A stretch of 64,000 nt of DNA from Lethocerus indicus (GCA_019843655.1 JACDQD010000003.1:2544925-2608924), one strand, 5' to 3'; positions 39,687-52,583 are shown, counted from the first letter of the stretch. The notes: generated by a model from the letters alone, not told the origin. Translations and numbers: made by a program.

Positions 39687-40055
39687 CCCCGATACGCGAC
39701 TCAAAAGAACAGATCTAAATCGTAAATTTGGACTGCTGAGACCTCTTTTGAAAAGGACATCAAAACTTACAATAGACAACAAACTGGCAATATACAAATC
39801 CATATTAAAAACGACACGGAATTGAACTATGGGGTTCCGCCATGAAATCCAACATCGCCCGAATCCAGAGATTCCAGTCAAAAGTCCTTCCTACCATCCT
39901 TAATGCTCCCCCCGGGTATGTTTCTAACCACACAATCCACCATGACCTCAACATACCGCCAGTCGACGAACTCGCCTTTCCCTTCATCCCAATCCACTCG
40001 TTCAGTCCCTTTTCCTCTCTTACTCATCCATTATCCCCCACACACACACACACAA
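39687..40055 (+). mobile_element. Jockey-like retrotransposon fragment, truncated at both ends
   Basis: This 369-bp insert carries the region just past the reverse transcriptase catalytic core: DTRLKRTDLNRKFGLL, KLTIDNKLAIYKSIL, then, after frame changes, VLPTILNAPPGYVSNHTIHH and DLNIPPVDELA. These blocks are characteristic of the Jockey clade (compare 'KLSLRNKLLLYKTILRPIW', 'NAPWYVRN-x-x-IHRDL'). It starts abruptly in mid-gene and ends in a CA repeat rather than poly(A), although the related copy at 48.4 kb continues further downstream. A 15-bp direct repeat flanks it exactly, so both ends are real insertion boundaries. It is not functional. Confidence 0.8.
40039..40055 (+). repeat. (CA)n tail of the Jockey fragment
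   Basis: A CA dinucleotide run forms the 3' end of the inserted fragment, in the place where a poly(A) or simple-repeat tail is expected in non-LTR elements. Confidence 0.7.
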
Positions 40056-40070
40056 AATTATCCTGTCGCA
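40056..40070. repeat. Right target-site duplication of the 39.7-kb Jockey fragment
   Basis: This is the second perfect copy of AATTATCCTGTCGCA, directly after the CA-repeat tail of the fragment. It implies a fairly young insertion, since none of the 15 bases has changed. Confidence 0.8.
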
Positions 40071-43000
40071 GGAAATGTCTCAGAATGTGTCGAAAACGGT
40101 CTGTACCAAAAAAAAATACTTTATTTTATACTTTCTATAAGAAATGTCTACGTGTTCTTTATCTCGTCGTATACAGGCGAGGGGTGTGGGGACGGAAAAC
40201 ATCCCCGGTAGGGAATCCTCCCCCTCCCCCCTTCACCTCCCCCCTCGGGATGAAAATGACTAAGAAGCCGAATACGAACGTTCAATAACCTCCGTCAATA
40301 AACGACGTTATCGGGAAGCGTTTGAACTGTTCGTCCCCGGGGTTATACTGATAGGGCGGGAAGGAGGGGGGGGGGGTTGACGCAACCGGTCTTTTTTTTA
40401 GACGCGGGGCAACCGAGCGGCGGAGGAGTCCGCCGTCTTCCCCGTCTATCGTGAACACGAGTGGCCGAGCGCGAAACTGCGACTTGAGGTCTAATTTCGT
40501 GACGATAGCTGGAGTTGGGCCTAAGTGTTGTACCGGTTAGCACGGCTCTTGTCGGATATTAAATCAGAACTGTTGTGAAATGAATAACCTGAGCACAATG
40601 GGGACTCGTACGGTGTAAAAGACATTATCTCACTCGGTCACGCGATATTTAACCGCATCTTATGCAGATAGAAATCCTGCTCAGATAGAATGTCCGATTT
40701 TTTTTTCTCATTAGAAATGTCAGGAACATTATTGTTATTAAATGAAATATGTTTTCTTCTCCACCCCGGTGGTACAGAGATTCCGACAGAGGGTTAATTT
40801 GTCGACTCATTTCTATAATAGTCTATAAATGCATTTAAATACTGAAATTGTAGACAGTGGAATGAAAAAGATCTACTCACATATGAGAGGCTGTATGTAA
40901 CTAGAGTGGAAATCGTGTAACGCAAAATCGATGGACGTGATGAAATCGTATTTTGGTCCCGACGAAATACTATGATATTGCATAAATCTGTTATATTTAA
41001 GACGAAAAAATTGACCATTATAAGGAATTTTACCAAGGCACAATATCCAAACCCACCTGTTGTATCTAATGAACAAACAGATTTTAATCTGTATTGACTG
41101 TCACGCATTTTCATTCTAAGAAAACAGAAATAGTTCAGATAATTATCTGAGTCGTCCGGGATATTGTGATACCTTTTTTTCACCATGATCGCGGTCCGTT
41201 TTGACCAAAAATTCCGAAAGTTCAGCGGAGCGTTATGAGAGCGTATCGTGTGTCGGTCGTGTGGCAGAATTTCAGATGGGGCAATCTAATCAGTATTCGT
41301 AAATAGTTTATTCGAAATTTTACTTATTTCGCGCTATAAAATATCGAATAATTAGGGCGCAAATTTACTACGCGAAAACCAAGTCTTCGAGAGAAAATTG
41401 CAAGAGCGACTATAAAGGTTTAATTCATCAGGTTTTTTCCACAAATTTACTCATGTCAGATTTTGAAAGATTTGAAAGCAGATAATAATGTAACCGGTCA
41501 CGTACTATACACGATATCTGCATGCTGCATTTAGGGGCTAAATCGACCCTTGACGGGAGGCGATAAATCTGAAATCATTTTGAATTCACCCAACGTACGA
41601 CGCAAATTGACAATTTTATTTCCCTTCCCATTCGTTCGAGATAAGTCGAAATAGACGACGAATAAATACAGAAATAGGCACGGACTATCTGAAACGCCGC
41701 GATTGTGCACTATCGCGGTAATTGTGTCAGTTCTCCTTCCGACTAAACTGGGAATGGCGTTTTTTTGCCAGTTTTTCGAAATAAACAACGAGTTAAACGA
41801 ATATAAATTATCGGAAATTACGATTTCAGAACGGGAACGTTCATATCTCCAACCGGGGATAAAATGCGGCGTTGCGACTCAATTATTCGATGATCCATTA
41901 TTGATTCAGTGTTGTGTAAACGATTGGAGCGTGGGACACACTACTGTAGCTGGACCGAAGGAGCGCGTAATAACTCACTTCGTTGGGGCCACATCCGTTG
42001 AGCAATGCGACACCACGTACGGGGGAAGGGAAAAAGGACGACAGATGCCACATATTGATAGTGGCGGTAATGACCAATTGGGCACTCGGTTACGCAACCG
42101 GTCTTTCAACTCAACGTTCGCTTCGCACCAGCAGAAGCTAGAGCTGTATCGTCCCTGTCCACGGTCGGTAGAATTACGCCCATTAGGACGGCGCAAATTG
42201 TTGGGGGGGGAAAGGGGGAGGGGCAATTAAGAAAGACTTCTGGATGAGAACATTTATCTAGCGGCGTTTGATCCTTACTGACCGCACACGAGAATCCCCA
42301 CACTCAAAATAACTCAATTGAGATGCCTGAAAACCCTGATTTTTTTCACTTATAATCAACGTTATCAAAATACGGACTTATAAAGAACACACAAAAATGT
42401 TTAATCATCGTCGAGCCCCTCCCCCTCCCAACCCCCTACACTTCTGAAATGAGTGGCTCGTTAAAAAGCAGCATGTTAACACTGTAAAATTCTCAAGAAC
42501 CACACACGTTTTCTCAACTTTATGCATTTCATGACTCGTACATTATTCGAGTTACAAACTATCGAGAGTCGGCTCACAATTACAACACGATAATTAATAT
42601 CATTTATTGTAAGCTTGCGAGTTTCACAACGTTGTGCACGAGTGATAACTTCAGCAAAATGAAATCGAATAACTGGCATTTCATCCTACATTGCACGAAT
42701 AAATATCCGATTAATTACAAATAAAAATTATATTTATTTTAAACAGTGCTCAGCACTGTTTCTGGGCGCAAGAAAAATTATCAAACGAAATAGTTCCAAT
42801 GCCATAAATCAGGCGACACATTAGATATAATAATGTTTTTCATTTAAAAAAATTAAGTTTAATAGAAGGCATAGTTAAGATCTTATCTGGGAATGATTTA
42901 TCGCTTTCGGCTCCCTTCAAACGTATCTAATACGACTGGACGCTAGTCCGTCTTCCTTTTTTTTCTCTCTCTCTTGTTATTAGAAACCTTATCTAATCGG

Positions 43001-43461
43001 CCCTGTACTATTAGTAAATTGTAAATAAATCACGGTCTAATGACGGGGACGGGGCGGGGTCGACGTCGTCTCGGTGCGCGGGCCACCAAGAGGTCGGACG
43101 ATGAGCCCAAACAAATAATCTCCAACGCGCGTTTCACTTCGAGTGATACTAATTTTTGACGACGTGAAGCCTACCTGTGCGGGTATAAACGTCGCTAGTT
43201 GGCGGTATGTCACGGGCCAGGGAGCCCGGGCTGGGGCTGCCCTGATGGCATGCGCAGTCGTGCCGAATAATTGTGCCAATTTAAAAGAGAGAAAAAAAGG
43301 GGCTCAAATCGGCGTAGCGCTTCCCCGACGACATTAAACGGCCGGACGACCCCTTCACGGTTGACATTAATGCCGTTCAGACCCCCCCCCCGGTGATTTA
43401 CTCCAAATGAAACCTTTTATAGGGTACTTTAACTTTCGGCTGATTAAATTTAAGGCCTTAC
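40071..43461. other. No gene seen; presumed intron
   Basis: Contains G11 (40366-40376) and C10 (43382-43391) runs. A 175-codon plus-strand frame at 41703-42230 starts with a hydrophobic stretch that could pass for a signal peptide, but resembles no family and has no splice or promoter support. Confidence 0.5.
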
Positions 43462-43491
43462 CTTGAAACCCGTTTCCTCAGATTTGCACAT
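43462..43491 (-). CDS. Speculative alternative first coding exon (MCKSEETGFK)
   Basis: On the minus strand an ATG opens ten codons, MCKSEETGFK, ending exactly in phase 0 at a strong donor TTTCAAG|GTAAGG. The osp exon 8.4 kb downstream begins in phase 0, so direct splicing would give an in-frame PH-domain protein lacking the usual N-terminus. An acceptor-like GAATACAG lies two bases before the ATG, so an internal exon is also possible. I recognise no promoter element and no homologue of the ten residues. This may be chance. Confidence 0.2.
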
Positions 43492-44746
43492 ACTGTATTC
43501 ATTCAAAATTATAAAAGAATATTACCGAAGATACAGCGTCACAACTCGCGTTTTTCGATCGCGCGGTAGACCGGTTTATTAGAAAAATTAACGTTTATGC
43601 TTACTGACGTTATACACGAAACACTATATATACTATATAAACTATACATACTATTTATAAACTAAATAAAAAAATGAATATACTGTGGTAAATGAGCGGA
43701 GCAGTGTATCCCACATATAGCCCCTTTAAAAAATATTTTATCACCCAATTAAATGATAATAGGGAAGGATAGTAATTAAGAATGCTTCCTGCTAATTTCG
43801 GATATGTGAATATATGTAGTTTCCCCGTGGTTTTTCACACTTTCTCGGTCCAACTAAAAGTAGCGATATCGCGTGCAGCATCGTTCGAAAAAATTTCCAG
43901 TGCTCGGGTTTTCACACAATTTGATATTTTTAATGGTTTCCCCGCATGCAATAAACGCATTTTTATAGCCGAATATATTATGTACTCGTGGCAATAAGGG
44001 CGTAAAACACGGCGTCTCATCGATCAATTTACACCGAATTACGAAAGGATATGCATATCCGTGAAATCCTCCAATCTAAGAGTTAGGCTTCCGATAAGAG
44101 ACGCTTAAGCTGTTCGCGTTAAAACTAAAATTCGTTACATTAATTCCCTCGTTCGGTTATTGGCTCCGATAACGATAAGCTCAAAGAGTAGTTAAAGCTT
44201 ACCCTCAGTTACCTCCAAATAGAACTCTGTGGTTAAGCGAAAGAGGTATAAGGTCATCACATCTGGCTAGCAGAACCCAAAAAATGTGTTTTCTCAGTAC
44301 TGAAAGTTAACATGGACTAGATTATTTACAACCGGCCCTGAATTTAAGGTCACTTAAGGACTAGGCGCCAGGCAAAATTCGAAACCGAATGCGGCGTCAG
44401 TTTACAGATGTAATTGTCGGTAATTGAGGCCGGTAGAGAGGTTTGTGCGTATTGACAGATGTAAAACGAGTGTGGGAAAGCTCCGCCATGCACCTGATGG
44501 GGCGTCACGTGGACGTCGGGGCGCATTCCGATACGCCCAGATTTGAGAATCGCGAGCGAGCGCCACTTTTTCAGCCGGCAGCTCTTAGTCACCGCCGATT
44601 AGTTTCAGGGACTCTGATTGCAATTTAAATTGAAACGGCCGCTTTTAATGGAGTGAGAGAAATTGATTATGGAAAAGCGGATCGTCGACAGGCGACACCT
44701 GGAAGAATGTTCGAGATGAAAAATTAACAAGGCGAAGTCGTGTCAG

Positions 44747-44775
44747 GAATACCTGCGAAAGAAAAAAAACTTCTC
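44747..44775 (-). promoter_or_regulatory. Weak candidate recursive splice site C
   Basis: The minus strand reads TTTTCTTTCGCAG|GTATTC (junction 44753|44752). The 3' splice half is excellent, with a run of eight T then CTTT; the donor half GTATTC is poor. It falls near the middle of the interval between site A and the osp exon (11.5 kb and 9.7 kb). No convincing second donor was seen downstream. It could be a chance acceptor. Confidence 0.25.
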
Positions 44776-47700
44776 ACGTGCAGCGTTGTAGAACATTCCG
44801 TAAAATGGACGATAAATCTGTAAAAAATGGTCATCCGATATCTAGAATTTTTTTTAAATAATACAGAGAGCGATTAATTCTCCGCGCCGGCCTAATGTAA
44901 GTTGGAGGGCTAATAAAATGTTACCCTACAGATTAGTTGAAAACACTTGCCATTCTCTGTCCCTAGGGCTAGAAAGAAAGCCGTCCTCGACTCAGGACAA
45001 AGTAACCGGCAGGATTGATAACATTAAAAACAATAAATACGAGTATTAAACGAAAAACGGCGGGAATTTCGCTGAATCGGCTCGCTTTTTCAACAAGTCC
45101 GCCACTCGATCCACCGGGCCGCCGGCTTATCGGACACGTGATCCTTTATCGAAAAGCAACGATTTTCTACCGATTGCCCTTATCTTGAGATAAGCCGCCC
45201 AATAATAATTCGATATCCGAGTCCGTTTTCAGGCTTTTTTCGCCGACCGAATTAACCGGGAACAATAACACAATACGAGAGGAATTACACAACTGTGTTA
45301 CCTAATTGATATAAGGTGAAAATTATAATCGCGGCGTTCGAATAAAACCAAATTGCAACAGAGACGGGAGGGATTTGAGAAATTTCAATTTGAGATCATT
45401 TCGAGGGCACAGGACATAAATAATAGACTTAATCTTATTTCACATACGTTAGTATTCCGTGGAGATACGGAACGCGTGAAAAACTAATAATACGAAAATA
45501 TATTTATTATTTCGAATAATGACGAATATTTATTGATACTCAAACAAACTGCAAGCGAACGCCACACGCCAGTCTGGGAACTCATTTTCAAAATTTCGAG
45601 TTTTGAAATATAACGCGCAGTCCGGTTCAATAGGCCCCGTGGGCGCACATATAAGGGCGATAATTCGATAAAAAGAAAACACTAAACTGGAGCATGACCG
45701 TCGATTCGCGATTGCGCAATCGGCGGTCCGGTCGACCGCGATTTCCCTGGAACAGGGCCGCGCACGGGAACTGACTCCAATATCGATAGCGCAATCTGAG
45801 AGGAAATTGCGCACTACAGAATTAATTGCTAGGAATAGTGTTCGAGGGTCTGATGCGAAGCCGAACTAGTTAAACGCCGACTGTACTCCTCCCTTGGAAA
45901 ATGAGTACTTTCGTATTGGTAAAAGCTAATTGGGCATTCCACGCTGTGTAGAATAATTAGGTAAAATATTTGGAACCCTCTATTTTGAGCACTGAAAATA
46001 CAACGTTAATAGACGATATAAAAATGTCCATTTCCACAATGTCTAAAGGCGGGATATAACAATTTGTAATAGAGGAAGAAATTGTGTGTTAATATAACTG
46101 ATTTGCTGAGAAGCTCAAGACATTACAGTACCCATCTCGTCCACTATAAAAAAGAAAAATGAGATGAATAGAAGGCCCTGGGATAGAGAAGCGTCCAGGG
46201 GCAGAAAAAAAGACGTCTTAAAAAAATATTTCTAAATGAATTGCGCAATTCGAGGCGTTTTAAATCTTGCGTAACTGGATTCACACACTGAGCCCAGTGC
46301 TCGGACGCTTAACGGGCATTAGCTGTGGCGAGTTTGCGCGAAGGTAACGACTTGTCAGTTATTAATGCCACAACCTGACCCAACCGTTAGATCCCCACCA
46401 GCACTACCCCATTACCGGCCGTAATTAAAGAAAAGGAGGAAGAAACCAAATTATATAACAGTCGGGATGGAAAGAAAGTCACTATCATCGGACAATTTTT
46501 AACTCTGGGAAGGAGTGAAAATTCAAAATTTGAAGAACTGAACAAAATGAGCTACTGACGTACGCCACACTTTCGTCCGCAATACGTGGTTAGCTTTAAA
46601 AATAATTACAATCAATAATTTAATCAATTGTTACTGAAGTGAACTTGTAATGAGAGTTATACACTGGGGATTTCCTGACGTTTCAAACATTAATCAACTG
46701 ATGTACAAATAAGGACTGATAAAGTATGAATAAAGAGAACCAGTAAAACGATATTAGCCGAGGGGCAGCAACATTTTCATATACGGCGTAATAAGAAATT
46801 TTGTAATGGTCGTCTAAGCCGAGGCACCGCTGTTTTCATATTACGATATCCTGTTGATTATTTCTATTCTAGTAGCAGTGTTTAATATTAGAATTAGAGG
46901 GTCTTTCACTGGGATTTATTTCACTCGGTGCTAGAAAAAATATTATTCATTTTTTTGTCAATATAAACGGCATAGTAGATGCAATATTTTTAGACCAGTT
47001 TTAATAATCGTTATCGTTGGAAAAAGTGGGGGCCGCGTAAATATTTTAAGACGCTTACGACGGGGCAGTGTCCAGTAAAATGTAAAGAACCGTCGACCAA
47101 GTACTCGAGCCGGTTCCCCTAAAGCGAACTGAGCAATAACGATCATCCGATCACGATCAATCTTTTAGTCAATTTCGCCCAAGTGCCAGTCGTAGCCGGG
47201 GCGTGGGGCGTGGGGCGTGGGGCGGGGTGGTGTACAAGTAGCGGAGGAGGTAAAACCTGAATTAATAGGAAGTGGAATAAGGTGGAGCGAAGAGGGGGGA
47301 CGAAGGGGAGGAGGAGGAGATGATGTTAAATGAAGCGTAGCGGGGATAGCGGTCCACTCTCAAACGACCAGTCATTCCAAGAGCCCAACCTCAGGGGCTC
47401 ATTTGAGCCAGCAAAAGATCAGCAACCGGTGGAAATATTGCGGCTTTACCGATTAATATTCGACAATTGTAAATATTCTAAGTAAGGCCCAGTATGCGAC
47501 TGTAGAAAGGCCGGTATGCATGTATTAACCCACAATTGTATATGGCAAAGTGGGGAGGGGGATGTCTATTTAGACGTATACACGTCCAAAAGTCAACCGG
47601 TTTCTATGGAACATCTATGGAAATCCAAAGATCAAGTCTTCAGCCTCCCATTTGTCAGTGCACTGCTGTGATAGTTTCGGCTTCTCGCCATCATCAAAGC

Positions 47701-48344
47701 AGCGAGGAAGGGCCTACAACCGGTAATAACACGATAATATTTTTATAAATTCGCCAGGTAATATTTTGAATTCCCTCCGGCCTCTACCGAACGGTCGAAC
47801 TACCGAAAAAAAAGGGAATATTTTTCAAAACGAACCCCGAAGAGAAAATCGCCGGCCAGTTCACGATGAGAACCGATGTTATTTCACGAAATCGTACGGC
47901 GTCCAATTAATGAGAGGCCGGGCCCCGAAAAGTATACTGGCGGGCGATAAAAATGCAAATCGTGTTGACTTTCACTGGTCTCCCTCGGGCTCTCCACTGT
48001 TCCACCGTATGTCGACACGCAGACAATAAAACAGACCTCACGGTCCTCATCCGCCGGCTTATGAATCGGATAATCAACTGTTCGTGATGCAACCAAGCGT
48101 TAAATCCGCATCCCCCTATTGCTGCACCTTACCTACTTAAAAACAACTCGAAACATCCAACTGACTATTGTGTATTTCATACTCGGTGAAATATTACTGT
48201 ATCTTTTCATCGAGTTGTCCACAAAAACAACTCAACCCCGTTTTGTCAGAAAACGGAAACAGCTCCCTCTTTTCTCTTTAAGCCGCCTTCAAAAAAACAG
48301 TTTAAAACGAATCTCGTTTTTATAAAACTTCCGTAAACACTCCA
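44776..48344. other. No gene seen; presumed intron
   Basis: Only the GTGGGGC minisatellite (47198-47229) stands out. Open frames are under 100 codons. Confidence 0.5.
47198..47229 (+). repeat. (GTGGGGC)n minisatellite, G-quadruplex-prone
   Basis: Three to four tandem GTGGGGC units followed by GGGGTGG give more than four G-tracts of three or more within about 32 bp, which fits a quadruplex motif on the plus strand. Confidence 0.85.
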
Positions 48345-48698
48345 CCATAAAAATTCCAGCCCCGATTGAGTGCAACATCCATAACGCTCCCTGGTATGTT
48401 TCTAACCGAACAATCCATAATGACCTCAACATACCAACAGTTGACGAAGTCGCAAAATCACGCTTCCTTAAATTCCGTTCCCGCCTCCCTCCACATCCAA
48501 ATCCACTCGTTCAGTCCCTTTCCTCTTTTAACCACCCGTTATCCCCTGAAACGCCACTGGATACGGGGCAAAAGTACCATCACTGGATGGCGTCTTTATC
48601 CAGTGAAACAAGTGAAACTAATCAAACAAACCGCAATTGTACCTATAACTGGCATATAGTTGATTTTACAATAAATACATTTTAGAAAACCAAATAAA
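48345..48698 (+). mobile_element. Jockey-like retrotransposon 3' fragment
   Basis: This fragment is closely related to the 39.7-kb one. Both share runs such as GGTATGTTTCTAACC and CACTCGTTCAGTCCCTTT with few differences between. Read across two frames it gives NAPWYVSNRTIHNDLNIPTV, then DEVAKSRFLKFRS and HPNPLVQSL, the conserved C-terminal end of Jockey ORF2. The coding remnant ends near 48550 and is followed by about 130 bp of apparent 3' untranslated sequence with AATAAA at 48670 and an A-rich end. The left edge is placed where similarity to the 39.7-kb copy fades; I found no target duplication, so both limits are approximate. Confidence 0.7.
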
Positions 48699-50437
48699 CC
48701 GAGTGGAAAATAAACTCACTAGACGATTTTGTAGTTAAATATTTTGCTGGATATTTATCGGTCTATTCGCGCCTTCCTATGCATCCTTTTTGCCTAGTGT
48801 CTAAATGGAAATCTGAAATCATAGAACTCCGGGTGTCAACTTCTATGCGTTTCTTGTGGAAATAATCGGTATAATGAAAATTTGGATAAAACATAGAAGA
48901 CATTTTAAGATATCACAGTTGTAGAAGGAATCCATCACCGCAATATCCTATTTGAAAAACATTAGGCGGAAAAATTTCAGTTCCAATTACAATTGATACT
49001 GCAGTGTACGTGACGTACACGGCGAGCGAAGAAACGACACGATACCGCGTCATTACAAGCAGGTCCTGTGATTTGTTGATCTGAGATATTACAGAATTAG
49101 ATGTTAATATAAGGTATACACACTTACGTATTCCGAACGTGCGCCGCCCCTCCGTCCCCCAGGAAGTGGCCGACACGGGGTTGTAACTCGGGATACACAA
49201 TATCTCTGCGTACGACCAAGGTGGGGCTGTGGGGGGGGGGGAGGGGAGGAGAGGAATGGGCTTAAAAAAGGGAAAAGAAGTTTGATAGTCGCCGCCGCTT
49301 GTAAACCGGCCACGTCTGGAATAATAATTCTCCCGGTCTGGAGGAAGCGCGCGCGGCCTGAGAAGAAATTCCTGTTCCCGATGCAAACAACGAGCGCATA
49401 GTCATATAACCCCATCCAGAACGGGCGCGCACACAGACATCACGCGACAATGTTACAATGTCCGCCCATGACAATGCAATCGGATAATATACCATCCCAC
49501 GGACAATTCAATTCGCCCGCTAATAGATTCTTACGCGTCCTCAGAAGGGAAGTTACCGGCATACATTTTATATATATATATATGTTGATAACGTACAAAT
49601 ATGCGCTGAATATTCATACAGGCCGATTAGCATAATCGCTGGCGTTAAACAAAAGGTCGACGGGTATGTTTAAATATTTTAAATGGTCGTGCGGAGGCCT
49701 GCGAGTGTTTTCGGCATGGCGCCATAGCAGAACAGTGCATCAAATAAAAGTTTACTTTTAACGCGATTAAACGGGATTAAGCGCAAAACGATTAATATAT
49801 ATATCACACTAAAACCCGTAAATTTACGTGGTACATTTAGTTACGTCAGTATTCTATGTAGAGTATATTTAATATATGGCGATGAATCAGAAACTCAGTG
49901 TGGTGGTGGCAGACAGCCCTTAAAAATCTGCAAAAGATGTGAACACGTCTCGAATTTTCAATATGCCGTAATAGTGGCAAAATGAGTGTGTATAAATCCT
50001 TTCAACCTGGAGAAAAAAAAAACCCCCGAGATTTGTGGAGCACTCCAAGTTTCTAAATAAGTCCGGATCGGAGACGGGGGGAGGGGGAGGGGACGGGACT
50101 CAGTCGCGACATAAACTGTGCTGAGAGCTTTCGCAATACGAGAGCAAAACAGAAAATTAATCGGTGCCGGACTTGTTACGGACAGGGCCCGTTTTGAAAA
50201 GAACGGTCAAATGTAGGCAGTGTAACAGTTTAAAAACGGATTTCGCTACCGAATTTGCTCCAATTGTTGTTGTTGGCGGTGCGGTACACGTGCCGCGGGA
50301 CGTACGTTTGGAAGGTTGCATTCGAAAGGCAAGCCGCAACTTGAATGACAATATGACCCACCACCACCATACCAGTGACTCACGAATCACCCGGCCTAAT
50401 ATAGAGCAACATTTTCTATTTTTATTTTTATTTTTTT

Positions 50438-50457
50438 CCTCTCTCTCTCTCTCTCTC
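50438..50457. repeat. (CT)n microsatellite
   Basis: CT dinucleotide run following a T-rich stretch. Confidence 0.95.
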
Positions 50458-51000
50458 ACTGACGATAAGCACAATACAGCAGTCTCGAATGGGCGCAATA
50501 TTTAGATATCGGAGCGATAACTAAAATTGGATTCAAATTGAATAATGAGTTGTTATCAATCTGTTACTTTCCCCCACGCGACATAACGCCATGGGGACTG
50601 TAAATTTAATAACTACACCTGCAAAAACAATAAGGTGGTTGGCTGTACAAACCATTAAATTAGGAATGTATTTTTTGGCCCTCGTTACGTAAAATCGTTC
50701 TTCCTCCAACACGCTTATATACAGCGCAATTAGGTTACTGCGGCCTGTTACGATCTTACGGAGTGTTGGGTTACGGTCAGACGATCGCTAACAGAGCGGA
50801 CCGACATTATTTATTATACAATTTGGACAAAAAAAAAATATTTAATTCACGATAGGTTACGGCGATAATTCTTTTTTTCTTTTGTCGTACACTTTGGCCG
50901 ATAGTCGAGTACGGCGCCACATACCGTTAGACCGAATAGGCGGGAGAGATATGTAAACGAGGAGGCCGAAACGGCGGGATAATGCGGGATGTGAAGGGAA

Positions 51001-51053
51001 GAGGGATGGAGAGAGAGGGAGGGAGGGGGGAGGGAGGGAGGGAGAGAGAGGGA
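51001..51053. repeat. GA/GGGA purine tract
   Basis: Continuous purine strand of GAGAGA and GGGA units, nearly without pyrimidines. Confidence 0.9.
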
Positions 51054-51637
51054 CTTATATTGGTGGGGGCGGGGGAGGTTTCGCGTTAGCGGTCAGCCCC
51101 GTTATAATTCATAAGCCGTGCTCTTCTCTACTCCCCACCGGGCCACAGTCGATGCCCGATTTACGATCCGAAATAATGAATTTTCACAGTAGAACATGAA
51201 ACTGTGTTTTTGAAAACTGTGAAACTGTGCGCGCTTTTGTCAAGCCTACAAACCGCCGGTTCGACGCGATAAAATCGATAACCAAAAAATTAAAAGAAAT
51301 ATATAAGCAACGGGTTTTATCGTGTACTGCCAGAAAATTCCTTTCAACCCTCACCAAATATCTTCACTATCTGTGTCAATTATTTCTGAATAATTTCCCC
51401 GCCTCACTTATCTAATAATATATATAAAGAAGGGTTTTACTTATGCAATATTATCACACCCCCTAAACAATTTCACTCATTCCTCATTCTGTCTCAGTTG
51501 CATGAATATTAGCTGGGCCGTATCCCCGGTTCAGGTTCAGAGAAAGAAGACAATTAATACTCAAGAACAATGTTGAATACGGGTAATAGAGCTTTACTGT
51601 TACAATTAATGGAGGTCATCCAGTCAAAAATAATATA

Positions 51638-51646
51638 AAAACAGTC
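51638..51646. repeat. Left target-site duplication of the 51.6-kb Jockey copy
   Basis: AAAACAGTC recurs at 52584-52592 at the A-rich 3' end of the element. The A-rich part is ambiguous with the tail, so only CAGTC plus a few A is strictly informative. Confidence 0.5.
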
Positions 51647-52583
51647 AGGAGGCGGATACTGTATTTTGGTACCTTTCGAGGATTTTATATATGTGACACC
51701 GAATTTTACTGTGAATGTGTTTATGGCCACCAGTCGGCGATCTTCCTCGTTTCCTATGCAGACGACAAAGCTGTACTCTCTACAAATTCAGATCCTTAGC
51801 ATTACATTCCCTGCAAAAACACCTCTCCCTCATAGACAGGTCCAGGAAATGGAGGATTAAGTTCAATTGCCAAAAAAGTTTTCATTTTACTTTTACTTTG
51901 AGAAGAACAAATTGTCCTCCCGTTTTCCTGGACCGGTCCCAACTTCCTATTGAAAATCAAGCGCGGTACCTGGGACTACTCTTAGAGACAGAAGATTGAC
52001 ACGGAACCCGCATACAAGACTGAAACGTACAGATACGAAACGACGTTACAAATTACTACTAAAACTCCTCGACTACAGATCAAAACTATCACTCACAAAC
52101 AAATTATTAATTTACAACTGCGTACTGAAACCTATTTGGGCCTATGGAATCGAACTGTGGGCGTCCAACCACCGAGCCTTCTAACTCTTATAGACTCCAA
52201 TCCTCGCAATCCATAATCCTACGAAAAATTACCAACGCCCCACCATATGTCTCTAACAGAATAATCCACAATGACCTAAAAGTCCCATTAGTTCGAGAAT
52301 TAGCAGCTTCCCGGTATAAATTCTTCCATTCCAAATTATCCCTTCATTCCAATCCCTTAATTCGACAACTTTCCTCGCTTCACCTTCCCGAAAATCCCGT
52401 GCCTCGCCTAAAGCGGAGATGGCCACGCGATTTCCTTACGACCCGACTAAGGGCTGGAGCGGGAGTACCATCATGGGTGGCCTCTCCTTCAAGACTTCAG
52501 TTAGTGATTGTGAAGTTAGAGCACTGTCACTAGATATAATCTAAAAAAAATTGTAGTTGTGACTATACCAATAAATGAAAAAT
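51647..52583 (+). mobile_element. 5'-truncated Jockey-like retrotransposon with most of the RT palm and C-terminus
   Basis: This is the longest element in the window, about 940 bp. It opens within the reverse transcriptase and shows YADDKAVLSTNSD in one frame near 51755 (the F/Y-A-D-D catalytic motif). It continues with HSLQKHLSLIDRS, then YLGLLLETED near 51970, and RLKRTDTKRRYKLLLKLL and SLTNKLLIYNCVLKPIWAYG in 51996-52184. The C-terminal block NAPPYVSNRIIHNDLKVPLV follows, with HSNPLIRQLSSLHLPENPVP up to about 52470. At least three frame changes break the gene. The 3' end is A-rich with AATAAA near 52570-52586. A 9-bp direct repeat (AAAACAGTC) flanks it. It is non-functional, of a different subfamily from the 39.7/48.4-kb pair, and antisense to the host gene. 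Confidence 0.85.

Larger units (their letters stand above)
48699..51637. other. No gene seen; presumed intron
   Basis: G11 run at 49231-49241, CT and GA/GGGA tracts. A minus-strand 157-codon frame at 48913-49386 includes a proline run from the G-tract and is not convincing. Confidence 0.5.

Noticed and set aside
41703..42230. 175-codon plus-strand frame with a hydrophobic start suggesting a secreted protein
   Set aside because: The remainder matches no family and ends in a G-run; an isolated signal-like start is weak evidence.
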